Notes: a model not told the origin generated them from the sequence alone. Counted from the stretch's first letter, positions 15,054-22,661 are shown. The stretch: 30,605 nt of DNA from Anaerolineae bacterium (GCA_016934645.1 JAFGSL010000218.1:1-30605), one strand, 5' to 3'. Numbers and translations are program-made.

Positions 15054-16079
15054 CTACTCCGCAAACAAAGCTTGATTTTCGACGACCCAATGGTAGAGTC
15101 GCGTGATCCCTTCTTCCACATTCACTTTGGGTTGCCAGGCCAATTGCTCAGCGGCCTTACGGATGTCGGCGACGAAAATGCGCTGGTCGCCGGGCCGCCA
15201 ATTACGCCAACTAACCGGGATCTCCCGAGCGGTCAGTCGCTCCAGCAGCGGGCTGAACTCTTGCCACACAGAAAGCTGGTTCACCGCCCCACCGCCAACG
15301 TTATAGATCTGCCCTGCCACCTGGTCAATGTTGGCGACGGCCGCATCATAGGCATCGAGCAGATCCTCAATATAGAGCAAATCACGGACCTGCTTGCCGT
15401 CACCATAGATCGTGATGGGGCGTCCCATCACCGCTGCGATGATGAACCAAGCGACCCATCCCTGATCCTCCACGCCGAATTGTCGCGGGCCGTAGATACA
15501 GCTTTGGCGGAAGACAACAGTTGGCAGATTGTAGATGCGCGCATAATCGCGCATGTACTGGTCGCCTGCACCTTTTGAACACCCGTAGGGCGAGTGAAAA
15601 TCGATGGGGTAAGTTTCGGGGATGCCGTATGGATAATCACGGTAAGCATAGCGTGTGTCACGTTCCTCGACAACGAGTGATTCCATTCCGCCATACACCT
15701 TATTCGTCGAAGCGAAAAGGATCGCCGGATGATTGCCTACGAGGCGCGCTGCTTCCAGCACATTGAACGTGCCGGTAACGTTGATCTCGAAATCTTCGCG
15801 TGGATTTGTAACCGAGGAAGTGACGGCAACCTGCGAAGCCAGGTGAACAATGACATCAACATTACTGGCAGAAGCGGTAAGCAATACCGCATTGCGAACA
15901 TCACCCTGAACAAGGGTAAAGGTGTTAGCGCCAAACGCTTCCCGCAGCCAATCGAGATTGAAAGTTGCGCCACGCCGCGAAAGATTGTCGAAGATAGTTA
16001 CACGCTCTCCCCGTGCCAAGAGCCGGTGAGCATAATTCGAGCCAATAAACCCGGCACCACCGGTGATCAAATAATGCAT
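15054..16079 (-). CDS. NAD-dependent sugar epimerase, CDP-paratose 2-epimerase-like
   Basis: Extended short-chain dehydrogenase of 341 residues. The Rossmann motif is T-G-G-A-G-F-I-G-S-N near the N-terminus, followed by 'FDNLSRRGATFNLDWL', and the catalytic Tyr-x3-Lys is in S-P-Y-G-C-S-K-G-A-G-D-Q-Y. The stretches 'FDNLSR.GAT', 'DFEINVTGT', 'TNKVYG', 'DFHSPYGCSKG', 'YARI', 'QGWVAWF', 'GKQVRDLLYIEDL' and 'DQRIFVADI' are what I recall from Tyv, which makes CDP-tyvelose from CDP-paratose. The other CDP-deoxysugar genes are not in the window, so the true substrate may be a different NDP-sugar. The ATG has GGAGGG upstream. Acts with the GT4 enzyme downstream in a surface-glycan pathway. Confidence 0.88.
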   Translation of the reverse strand: MHYLITGGAGFIGSNYAHRLLARGERVTIFDNLSRRGATFNLDWLREAFGANTFTLVQGDVRNAVLLTASASNVDVIVHLASQVAVTSSVTNPREDFEINVTGTFNVLEAARLVGNHPAILFASTNKVYGGMESLVVEERDTRYAYRDYPYGIPETYPIDFHSPYGCSKGAGDQYMRDYARIYNLPTVVFRQSCIYGPRQFGVEDQGWVAWFIIAAVMGRPITIYGDGKQVRDLLYIEDLLDAYDAAVANIDQVAGQIYNVGGGAVNQLSVWQEFSPLLERLTAREIPVSWRNWRPGDQRIFVADIRKAAEQLAWQPKVNVEEGITRLYHWVVENQALFAE

Positions 16080-16095
16080 TGTGGAACCCTCCGTA

Positions 16096-17157
16096 TTACG
16101 ATGGATCAGGAGAATGTGACTCTGGTGAGGCCTCAACCTGCTGCGCGTCACTGACGAGGCTCTTGAGAGAAATGCCCCAGATCAAGAGCGTGAGCGCGCC
16201 CATAATGATACCGGTGAGGTAAGCGAGCGCGTGGACGATCACGGCGTAGGTGAGGCCTGCTTCGTACGCAATGTCGAAGCCCCAAAAGAGCGCCTCGCGT
16301 ACTGCAAAGTGGAACGACCCCAGGCCGCCGGTTGCCGGGAACACCATGCCAAAGGCGCTGGACCAGGTGACGACCGCGGCCTTGAGCACGCTATCGCCCG
16401 CGGGCAGGAAGGGACAGGCTTGCAGCCCCACCAGAAAATACAGGGGGGTCACGATCCACAACACCACCGACCACAGCAGCATTGCCCCCCCCTCACGTGC
16501 AGAGCGCAATGCGATCAAGCCATCCAGGGCATGCTGCACAGGCTTCAACCAGCGTTCGGGGTTAGGAACGCGCAACATTTCCAGCACACGTTGCGCCAGC
16601 GCCTCGATCTTCTGGGGGAACAACGCCACCAGGAAGAACATAACCAAGAGACCCAAAGCCAGCACACCGCTCAGCCCGATGATCAATTGATACGAGAGGG
16701 ATTCACCTAGTTGCCCGCCGGCAAGATAAGTGCGCAGTCCGGGCACAAAGGGCAGCGTTACTACGAGCATGATGACGACGAGGAACATATCCAGAACACG
16801 TTCCACCACCACAGTGGAGAGTGCGGCAATGACCGAGACCGGCCCACGTGTGCTGGCAGCGACGGCGCGTGCTGGATCGCCAGCCCGCAGGGGCAGCACC
16901 CCGCTGACCAGATAACCGATGTTGATCAGGCCGAAGGTGTCGCGGAGGGAGAGTTTGCGTCCCAACAAAATCCGCCAACGTTGCGCGCGAACGACGAGCG
17001 TAAGCAGAATCAGCGCGAGGGTCAGCAGGAGCCAACCCATACGCACTTGCTGTAGCGCAGCACCCACCTCGGAGAAATCTACACCACGTAGTGCAAAATA
17101 GAGGGCCACCGCGCTCAGCACCAGGGTCATAGCAATTTGCAGGCTTCGCTTTTTCAT
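16096..17157 (-). CDS. Integral membrane protein of the LPG_synthase_TM / UPF0104 family
   Basis: A 353-residue polytopic protein with about eight hydrophobic segments. The family signature regions are present: 'INIGYLVSGVLPLRAGDPARAVAAS' (about residues 75-100), then 'VVVERVLDMFLVV', and 'WSSAFGMVFPATGGLGSFHFAVREALF'. It corresponds to the flippase-like membrane domain of lysyl-phosphatidylglycerol synthases and of AglD-type proteins. The domain alone cannot aminoacylate lipid; it often sits beside glycosyltransferases and may move lipid-linked sugars or phospholipids. The ATG at 17157 lies 7 bases after a TATAAT, with no ribosome binding site. First gene of the operon, 16 bases before the epimerase. 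Confidence 0.88.
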   Translation of the reverse strand: MKKRSLQIAMTLVLSAVALYFALRGVDFSEVGAALQQVRMGWLLLTLALILLTLVVRAQRWRILLGRKLSLRDTFGLINIGYLVSGVLPLRAGDPARAVAASTRGPVSVIAALSTVVVERVLDMFLVVIMLVVTLPFVPGLRTYLAGGQLGESLSYQLIIGLSGVLALGLLVMFFLVALFPQKIEALAQRVLEMLRVPNPERWLKPVQHALDGLIALRSAREGGAMLLWSVVLWIVTPLYFLVGLQACPFLPAGDSVLKAAVVTWSSAFGMVFPATGGLGSFHFAVREALFWGFDIAYEAGLTYAVIVHALAYLTGIIMGALTLLIWGISLKSLVSDAQQVEASPESHSPDPS

Positions 17158-17164
17158 AGGCGGT

Positions 17165-17170
17165 ATTATA
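17165..17170 (-). promoter_or_regulatory. Extended -10 promoter giving a leaderless mRNA
   Basis: On the minus strand TGGTATAAT ends seven bases before the ATG at 17157, an extended -10 (TGnTATAAT). A start about 6-8 bases downstream would fall at or next to the A of ATG. No Shine-Dalgarno sequence fits in between, so translation is likely leaderless. Confidence 0.75.
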
Positions 17171-17225
17171 CCACAGGCAGCATATTTTGAAGCCAAATTG
17201 CCGTCCCCGAAAACCTGACGAAGAT

Positions 17226-17253
17226 TTGCAACCTTCGCAAGGTTGGCTATAAC
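17226..17253 (+). promoter_or_regulatory. Possible promoter of coaX with an embedded hairpin
   Basis: TTGCAA (17226-17231), a 16-base spacer and TATAAC (17248-17253), 74 bases before the coaX ATG. The spacer overlaps a perfect 7-bp dyad CAACCTT-cgc-AAGGTTG (17229-17245), which could be an operator or a repeat of the family common in these genomes. Confidence 0.45.
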
Positions 17254-17327
17254 TGATAAAAAAGAGGATCAGACTATCTGACTAACGACAACCGGACTAG
17301 CTGACTGACAACGAACAGGAGGGACCG

Positions 17328-18101
17328 ATGCTCTTAGCAGTCAATGTAGGGAACACGAATATCGTTTTTGGCATTCACGACGGCGAAAAGTGGCTGCGGC
17401 ACTGGCGCGTGCGGACGGTGCGCGACAAAATGCCCGATGAGTACGGCGTGCTCTTCCGTGACTTTCTGCGGGAAGCAGGGGTGGCGCTGGAAGCGCTGGA
17501 GCAAGTCGCCATCAGCAGCGTCGTCCCGCCGATCACCGACCGGATGGAAGAGATGCTTATCGCGCAGACGGGGGTAGACCCATTGATTATCAGCACGTCG
17601 GTGAAGACCGGACTAACCTTCGCGTTGGACAACCCGGCGGAGCTGGGTGCGGACCTAATTGCCGACGGTGTCGCCGCTTACGACCGCGTGCAGGATGCGT
17701 GCATCGTGGTGGATTTCGGGACGGCAACGACGTTCTCGGCGGTGGCAGCAGATGCAAAGTTCCTGGGTGTCGCCATCGCACCGGGTGTCAATATGGCAGT
17801 GTCGGCGCTGGCGGGGGGCACGGCACAACTGCCGCAAATCCGCCTGAGTGCACCACCACACCCCATCGGCACAAACACCATCCATTCGATCCAATCGGGT
17901 ATCGTCCTGGGGTACGTAGGGATGGTCGAGAGCCTTATCGCGCGCTTCCGAGAGCAGATGGGCGTACCCGCACAGGCGTTGGCGACCGGTGGTCTGGCAC
18001 GGCTGATCGCACCGCTGACATCATACTTTACGGTATCGGACGAATGGTTGACGTTGGATGGGATCCGGCTGATCGCGCTATTGAACAAGAATGGCGAATG
18101 A
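17328..18101 (+). CDS. coaX: Type III pantothenate kinase
   Basis: Catalyses the first step of coenzyme A synthesis, ATP plus pantothenate to 4'-phosphopantothenate, in the cytosol; type III enzymes need a monovalent cation and are not fed back by CoA. The 257 residues match the usual length. ASKHA motifs are N-V-G-N-T-N at residues 5-10 (phosphate 1), 'NPAELGADLIADGVAAY' (pantothenate/catalytic Asp) and 'VVDFGTATTFSAV' (phosphate 2), then 'IAPGVN' and 'ATGGLA'. The ATG has AGGAGG five bases upstream. The downstream membrane glycosyltransferase starts directly at its stop codon. Confidence 0.96.
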   Translation: MLLAVNVGNTNIVFGIHDGEKWLRHWRVRTVRDKMPDEYGVLFRDFLREAGVALEALEQVAISSVVPPITDRMEEMLIAQTGVDPLIISTSVKTGLTFALDNPAELGADLIADGVAAYDRVQDACIVVDFGTATTFSAVAADAKFLGVAIAPGVNMAVSALAGGTAQLPQIRLSAPPHPIGTNTIHSIQSGIVLGYVGMVESLIARFREQMGVPAQALATGGLARLIAPLTSYFTVSDEWLTLDGIRLIALLNKNGE

Positions 18102-19622
18102 GTGAATCAATGGATGGGTGAATCACCAAATGATGCACCCCACAACCCGCAACTCGTAACCGTTGGGATACTCCTGCTGGCGCTGCTCGTGCGCGCGGCG
18201 TGGTTGATGTGCTTTCCGAGCACCCCCATCGCCCCGGTGGATGCGGAAGGCTTCCATCTACTCGCAGTGAATGTACTCGCCGGGCGGGGATTCGCCATCG
18301 GATGGGAAGCCCCCTTCTGCCCGACGGCGGTGCGCACCCCGTTATATCCCCTGTTTGTGGCCGGAATCTACGCGATCGTAGGCCAGGATCCCGTGCGGGT
18401 ACTGCCGCTGCAAATGCTGCTCGAAGTGTTGACGACAGCGCTGGTGATACGTCTGGGCCGCGACCTCGGCGGTAAGCGGATAGGAGTGTGGGCCGGCGTG
18501 CTCTATGCGCTTAACGGCACAACACAGCGTTACACCGGCTATCTCCTCTCCGAAACGCTGCTCCTCCCACTGTTGACGGCGGCCCTACGGATGACAACAC
18601 GCTATCTGCGCCATCCTTCGGCCAAGAAGGCCGCCTGCACTGGACTGCTCTGGGGACTCGCGCTACTCACCAAACCCAACGTGCAATTCCTCGCCCTGTT
18701 CGTGGGCGTGGTAGCGTTCAGCTTTCAGCGATCAGCTTTCAGCCATCAGCAGTTAGCAGTCAGCCATCAGCCAAGCCCTTCAACCATCATACGCTCCCCT
18801 TCTCATTTCTCATCTCTCATTTCTCATTTCTCATTTCTCTTTTTCTGGCTGGCTCTCGCCGTCGTGCTATTCCCCTGGCTAGCGCGCAATCGCGTGGTAT
18901 TTGGCAGATGGATGCTGTCCAGTGCATTCGAAGAGAACCTGGCACGGGTAAGTGCCGTGGCGACGTTGGCCGAAATCGAAGGCGTGCGTATTGAGCCATG
19001 GACGGAAACATGGGAATACTACTACGATAGCCTTGTCGCCGACGCAGACACAACAGCGTTGGGGGACACGCACAACGTGCAATATGATCCATGCGTGGAG
19101 GAACAACAGCGCCAAACTGAGGTGGCACGTGCCGCTTTTGACATCGTGAACGCCCACCCGTTCAGCTATCTCCGCATCCATTTACGCGGCGTTCTGACGA
19201 GCCTGCGCGATCCAGGACATCGTCTGTGGTACCACGTGCTGACGGGCAAGGAATGGGAGAGCACCGGCGTCGTCGCCGATATTGGGGCACGGATGGGGTG
19301 GGCGCTGGAACGGAGTGCAGTGGGAGACGCGCTGCACGCGCTGTGGACAGAACGCATCGCACGTCCGCCGTTACTGGCGGCACTGCTGTGGTGGGGATTG
19401 AGCACTGCACGCGTCACTGTGTGGTGGATGTGCGGGCGCGGGACCTGGCGCTTGCGCCACAAACCATGGGTGCTGCTCACGGTGACTTGCAGCATTGCCT
19501 ATATCCTGCTGCTGCCGGGACCTATCGCGCACGACCGCTTTTACCTGCCGGCAATTCCACTTGTGGTCGTGCTAATCGCTCTAGGAGACCCCGGTGGAAA
19601 AATTAAAGAAGTTTTCATGTGA
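18102..19622 (+). CDS. Polytopic GT39/PMT_2-like glycosyltransferase
   Basis: A 506-residue membrane protein resembling ArnT/PMT-type GT-C glycosyltransferases, which use polyprenyl-phosphate sugars on the outer membrane face. Support: an N-terminal helix (about 19-37), then an acidic extracytoplasmic loop 'PVDAEGFHLLAVNVLAGRGF' followed by 'TPLYPLFVAGIYAIVG', the usual catalytic loop position, and about nine further hydrophobic segments. Residues about 207-248 are encoded by simple repeats and break the family pattern. The GTG abuts the coaX TGA; an ATG at 18114 is an alternative, and the first 20 residues are also low complexity, so the start is uncertain. The donor and acceptor are unknown. 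Confidence 0.8.
   Translation: MNQWMGESPNDAPHNPQLVTVGILLLALLVRAAWLMCFPSTPIAPVDAEGFHLLAVNVLAGRGFAIGWEAPFCPTAVRTPLYPLFVAGIYAIVGQDPVRVLPLQMLLEVLTTALVIRLGRDLGGKRIGVWAGVLYALNGTTQRYTGYLLSETLLLPLLTAALRMTTRYLRHPSAKKAACTGLLWGLALLTKPNVQFLALFVGVVAFSFQRSAFSHQQLAVSHQPSPSTIIRSPSHFSSLISHFSFLFFWLALAVVLFPWLARNRVVFGRWMLSSAFEENLARVSAVATLAEIEGVRIEPWTETWEYYYDSLVADADTTALGDTHNVQYDPCVEEQQRQTEVARAAFDIVNAHPFSYLRIHLRGVLTSLRDPGHRLWYHVLTGKEWESTGVVADIGARMGWALERSAVGDALHALWTERIARPPLLAALLWWGLSTARVTVWWMCGRGTWRLRHKPWVLLTVTCSIAYILLLPGPIAHDRFYLPAIPLVVVLIALGDPGGKIKEVFM
18720..18845 (+). repeat. In-frame simple-sequence insertion inside the glycosyltransferase gene
   Basis: Repeats of the types AGCTTTCAGC and CAGCCATCAGC (18720-18775) are followed by about five copies of TCTCATT (18800-18840). 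They encode a Ser/His/Gln/Phe-rich segment that lies between two hydrophobic segments. The tract is a multiple of three in effect and the reading frame stays open. Confidence 0.85.
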
Positions 19623-19738
19623 ATAACCACTCCAACAACAAAAATGCTCGCACCGGATCACAGTCCGGCACAGCAGGGACGGCGGATTGTGATTCGCCTT
19701 AAGCATTGAAGTAAGATTGTTTCCAGAGAATGCCCCAG

Positions 19739-19774
19739 ATAAAAAGATGGGAGCCGGTCGTACAACCGGCTCCC
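19739..19774 (-). terminator. Intrinsic terminator of the CNB-phosphoesterase-CBS operon
   Basis: GGGAGCCGGT (19749-19758) pairs perfectly with ACCGGCTCCC (19765-19774), loop of six. On the minus strand it is followed by ATCTTTTTAT, a proper T tract, 28 bases after the stop of the cyclic-nucleotide-binding protein gene. Confidence 0.9.
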
Positions 19775-19802
19775 GTAATCCGTTCTATCTGTCGACGATG
19801 CG

Positions 19803-20294
19803 TCAAGCTGCCTCTGCGTCAGGCACCTTAGCGAACAACTGCTCACGGATATCCTGGTTGCTGGAGCGCAGTTTGCGCGCCAATTCTGCCGCAATACGAT
19901 GCATGATGTGAAAGCCGATCTCGGGATAATCGTAACAGAGCTTGAGCAAGCGGTCGCGTGAGATGCGGAGGAGCTGTGTATCCACTCGACAACGCGCGGA
20001 GGCCGACCGTGTACCCTCATCGACCAGCAGAATTTCGCCGAAGGTATCATTGTCACCCAGCACCGCGACCGTCATCGGCTCGCTCTGGGTCGTCTGCGAT
20101 TCCATGAGGATATCCACCTGCCCGCGCGCGACGATGTAGAGTGCGTCGCCAGGATCATTTTGATGGAAGATAAATTCTCCGGTGCGATAGCCGATCTCCT
20201 CGCACACCATCAAGACCAGATCAAGATGAATTTCGTTGAGGTCACAAAAGAGATCCGATTGCCTTAAAACGCGTTTACTTTCCTGGATATGCAT
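19803..20294 (-). CDS. Cyclic-nucleotide-binding domain protein (stand-alone cNMP sensor)
   Basis: A 163-residue protein made almost wholly of one cNMP-binding beta-roll (CAP_ED). Visible blocks: 'FIFHQNDPGDALYIVARGQVDILM' and the phosphate-binding-cassette region 'FGEILLVDEGTRSASARC', where the E-x-x-x-x-x-x-x-R-S-A-S arrangement resembles F-G-E-(x)-R-S-A. There is no C-terminal helix-turn-helix, so it is not a CRP regulator by itself. The ATG at 20294 follows GGGGGTAAGC; a TTG at 20306 is rejected. Last gene of a four-gene unit; it probably senses a nucleotide or is a regulatory subunit, but no partner kinase or channel is adjacent. Confidence 0.9.
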   Translation of the reverse strand: MHIQESKRVLRQSDLFCDLNEIHLDLVLMVCEEIGYRTGEFIFHQNDPGDALYIVARGQVDILMESQTTQSEPMTVAVLGDNDTFGEILLVDEGTRSASARCRVDTQLLRISRDRLLKLCYDYPEIGFHIMHRIAAELARKLRSSNQDIREQLFAKVPDAEAA

Positions 20295-20315
20295 GCTTAC
20301 CCCCAAAAAATCGCA

Positions 20316-20816
20316 TTACAACTCGATCCACTGAAGATCATCGGTGGCTAAATCCAAAATCGCGCAGGTAGCACAACGCCACCGTGCGCGGCCAATCGCT
20401 CCGGGGTTGATGACCCGCGTGGCCCCAATCGTTTCATCGGTAGGTGCGTGAGTGTGCCCATAAATGACATAACAGTGGCGTCCATCATCCGCGGGGGCAC
20501 GGATCAGAGCCGTGAGGCGCTGCCAGCTATCGCCATGCGTCATGGCGATACGCGCACCGTTGAAACTGAGATCGTGAATGCGAGCCAGTCGCTCCGCGCC
20601 AAAATACTCGGTCACCGCCAACGCCAGCTTGGGATCGTGGTCCATATTGCCCCTGGCGATCCACACATCGAAATCTGCGAATAGCTTGAGTGTAAACGCA
20701 CTCGTCACATCCCCTGCGTGGAGAACCGTCTTCACCTGTGCCTGGCGGAAACGCTCCAGAGCCATGCTAAGCGTATGCCTCTCATCGTGCGTGTCCGAGA
20801 TCAAGCCGATACGCAT
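20316..20816 (-). CDS. YfcE/MJ0936-family metallophosphoesterase
   Basis: A 166-residue calcineurin-like phosphodiesterase. Metal-binding motifs are in order: S-D-T-H at residues 7-10, 'HAGD' near 34, 'RGNMDHD' (the usual GN-x-D), 'MTHGD' and 'YGHTHAP'. Small enzymes of this family hydrolyse phosphodiester bonds, in some cases of cyclic nucleotides; the natural substrate is often unknown. The stop lies 21 bases before the cyclic-nucleotide-binding protein gene, so a role in cNMP turnover is attractive but unproven. The ribosome binding site is weak (ACGGAA directly before ATG). Confidence 0.92.
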   Translation of the reverse strand: MRIGLISDTHDERHTLSMALERFRQAQVKTVLHAGDVTSAFTLKLFADFDVWIARGNMDHDPKLALAVTEYFGAERLARIHDLSFNGARIAMTHGDSWQRLTALIRAPADDGRHCYVIYGHTHAPTDETIGATRVINPGAIGRARWRCATCAILDLATDDLQWIEL

Positions 20817-20858
20817 TTCCGTGAGTATTCCTATCCAACCAAGGACACTGGTGCGGGT

Positions 20859-21500
20859 TCAGTTCTGGCGCACATCTGCGACTTCAATGTCAATAGCTTC
20901 CATCGCACTGACAAGAGCGTCGCGCTCAACGCCACGAACCTTAACCATCATCGCGCCGCCACCATCCGGCTGGTGGAACGTACCTAGGGCGACAATGTCA
21001 CCGCCGAGAGCCGCGATGCTACCGGTGATACGACTAAGCGCACCCGGCTCATCGACGAGGTGCAGTGCCAAGCGCACACCAGCCTGACGCGCGCCCATCA
21101 TCTCCAAAATGGTCTTGAAAACATCGGTCTCCGTGATGATACCCACCAGGCGATCACCATCCATAACCGGAAGACCGCTGATTTTGCCATCGGCCATGAT
21201 CCGGGCTGCCTCTTCGAGGGGGGCACTAGGCGCGACAGTGGTAACGTCCTTCGCCATGATCTCCTCGACCTTAAGTTTGGAAAGCAAATAGCCCACTTCA
21301 TAGACGCTAAGGCTGGTCGCAGGTGACGGTGAAGCGTAAAGCAGATCTTTCTCAGAGATAATACCGATAAGTTTCTGTTTCTTGTTGATGATCGGCAAAC
21401 GGCGCACATTTTGCTGGCGCATGAAGCTCAACGCCTCGGCGACAGGCATATCAGGGCCAATCGTCACAGGGTTAGATGTCATACAGTCTTTGACTAACAT
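20859..21500 (-). CDS. CBS-pair plus ACT domain protein (AcuB-like)
   Basis: A 213-residue regulatory protein. Two CBS motifs form a Bateman module: residues about 7-55 ('MTSNPVTIGPDMPVAEALSFM', 'RRLPIINKKQKLIGIISEKDL') and about 80-133 ('MAKDVTTVAPSAPLEEAARIM', 'SGLPVMDGDRLVGIITETDVF'). An ACT domain follows from about 142 ('LALHLVDEPGALSRITGSIAALGGDIVAL'). CBS pairs bind adenine nucleotides or S-adenosyl ligands, ACT domains amino acids. No catalytic domain is attached. AGGAGG lies five bases before the ATG. It is placed between a duplicated-domain protein and a phosphoesterase. Confidence 0.93.
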   Translation of the reverse strand: MLVKDCMTSNPVTIGPDMPVAEALSFMRQQNVRRLPIINKKQKLIGIISEKDLLYASPSPATSLSVYEVGYLLSKLKVEEIMAKDVTTVAPSAPLEEAARIMADGKISGLPVMDGDRLVGIITETDVFKTILEMMGARQAGVRLALHLVDEPGALSRITGSIAALGGDIVALGTFHQPDGGGAMMVKVRGVERDALVSAMEAIDIEVADVRQN

Positions 21501-21521
21501 AAAAGCCTCCTCATTATAATT

Positions 21522-21971
21522 TCAGAATGCGCCTAATTGGCATTGCACGATACGCACTCCCATCTGATCAGCCACATAAGCGACCAGCATTTTGGGGACC
21601 GCAAACTCGGCGGCCACTTGCCACGCGCGAGTACAAGACAGCCTGCCATCGTCATCCAACGCAGCGCGGATGGCGGCTTCAAGCACCTCAGGCACGGGAC
21701 GCTCCGCAATCTTGGCTGCCTCCCACCCCTTGGTGTGACCTGGATAGCCATAGAGTCCCAGTTGGCAGCGATGGAGGTTTACACCCAATGCATCAGCAGT
21801 TTGCCCGACAACGAGCGGCATGACTTGAGCTGATTCCGCAATCGCAAAAGCCTGCGCGCACGCCAGATTCCCTTCTTTAGCACGCGCTTCCACCGCCGCG
21901 GCGAGCGCAGTATCTACCACAAAATCGGCAGGCAACTCCTTCACATTGAACTCCTTTTTATACTTATTCAT
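21522..21971 (-). CDS. Conserved hypothetical protein with internal duplication (C-Q-L-G repeats)
   Basis: A 149-residue protein I cannot name. After a short charged N-terminus it contains two related units of about 40 residues: 'LACAQAFAIAESAQVMPLVVGQTADALGVNLHRCQLGLYG' and, near the end, 'LSCTRAWQVAAEFAVPKMLVAYVADQMGVRIVQCQLGAF'. Shared positions are L-x-C-x-x-A-x-x-(I/V)-A-x, V-x-x-x-x-V and G-V-x-(I/L)-x-x-C-Q-L-G. The pattern looks like a helix-turn-helix-type repeat ending in a Cys strand; paired Cys in each unit could bind metal. The ATG at 21971 is preferred over 22055, because the longer form would translate a 7-bp hairpin region. First gene of the unit leading to the CBS-ACT protein, 21 bases away. 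Confidence 0.78.
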   Translation of the reverse strand: MNKYKKEFNVKELPADFVVDTALAAAVEARAKEGNLACAQAFAIAESAQVMPLVVGQTADALGVNLHRCQLGLYGYPGHTKGWEAAKIAERPVPEVLEAAIRAALDDDGRLSCTRAWQVAAEFAVPKMLVAYVADQMGVRIVQCQLGAF

Positions 21972-21982
21972 AGGTATGAACC

Positions 21983-21998
21983 CCAGGGCAAGCCCTGG
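21983..21998. repeat. Short perfect hairpin upstream of the duplicated-domain gene
   Basis: CCAGGGC-aa-GCCCTGG, seven pairs with a two-base loop, 12 bases upstream of the ATG at 21971. It may hide or expose the weak ribosome binding site, or be a REP-type repeat. Confidence 0.5.
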
Positions 21999-22100
21999 CC
22001 CCGTTATCACAGCAAGCCTCGGGAAATGCGACATGAACGCGGCTCTGTCGCGCATTCACACCGCTGGTGACTAGCTCAAGCATATACTGACCCCCAAAAA

Positions 22101-22127
22101 TTGCAAATATGAAAACCTGTCTATAAT
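22101..22127 (+). promoter_or_regulatory. Probable mscL promoter
   Basis: TTGCAA (22101-22106), a short 15-base spacer and a consensus TATAAT (22122-22127), 94 bases before the mscL ATG. The leader then contains TATGGAG/CTCCATA (22132-22138, 22163-22169), a possible 5' hairpin. Confidence 0.5.
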
Positions 22128-22220
22128 AACTTATGGAGCTATGCTTGCGCTACCTGCACGAACTCCATAGTGACCGTTGTAAATCTTTCTTACCATCAAT
22201 TAAGCGAAGGAGGCAACACC

Positions 22221-22661
22221 ATGTGGCAAGAGTTCAAGAAATTTGTCATGCGAGGCAATGTCCTCGACCTGGCCATCGGCGTCGTCATCGGAGGCGCGTT
22301 CGGCAAGATCGTGACATCTTTTGTCAACGATATTTTGATGCCCCCAATCGGGGCACTCCTCGGAAAAGTTGATTTTTCGAACCTGTTTATCGACCTGTCG
22401 GGACAGAAGTACACGAGCCTGGCGGCGGCTCAGGAAGCTGGCGCGGCAACGATCAACTACGGCCTGTTCTTCAACACCGTATTGGATTTCATCATTATTG
22501 CATTCGTGATCTTCCTACTCATCCGCCAAATCAATCGGATGAAAAAGGAGGAACCTGCAGCGCCCGCTGAACCGACGACCAAGCCGTGCCCCTACTGCTT
22601 CACCGATATCCCCATCAAGGCCACACGCTGCCCGCACTGCACGTCGCAGTTGGAAGGATGA
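22221..22661 (+). CDS. mscL: Large-conductance mechanosensitive channel with C-terminal zinc ribbon
   Basis: MscL opens under membrane tension to release solutes during hypo-osmotic shock. The 146 residues start [18 protein letters not shown], the conserved amphipathic N-helix and TM1 ('[27 protein letters not shown]'), then the periplasmic loop and TM2 ('[26 protein letters not shown]'). Instead of the usual C-terminal bundle alone, a Pro/Ala linker leads to C-P-Y-C...C-P-H-C at about residues 121-142, a rubredoxin-like zinc knuckle. The ATG at 22221 has GAAGGAGG upstream; in-frame upstream codons are not translated. A strong hairpin follows at 22678. Confidence 0.96.
   Translation: MWQEFKKFVMRGNVLDLAIGVVIGGAFGKIVTSFVNDILMPPIGALLGKVDFSNLFIDLSGQKYTSLAAAQEAGAATINYGLFFNTVLDFIIIAFVIFLLIRQINRMKKEEPAAPAEPTTKPCPYCFTDIPIKATRCPHCTSQLEG

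Noticed and set aside
19653..19668. CCGGA/TCCGG hairpin after the membrane glycosyltransferase gene
   Set aside because: Only five pairs and no T tract; not enough to call a terminator.
21513..21518. TATAAT on the minus strand just before the CBS-ACT gene
   Set aside because: A start seven bases downstream would remove the AGGAGG that the gene clearly uses, and the upstream gene ends only 21 bases away, so read-through from it is simpler.
22133..22372. Upstream ATG frame overlapping the start of mscL
   Set aside because: It has no ribosome binding site, runs out of frame through mscL, and its sequence is composition-driven. The ATG lies in the 5' hairpin of the leader.
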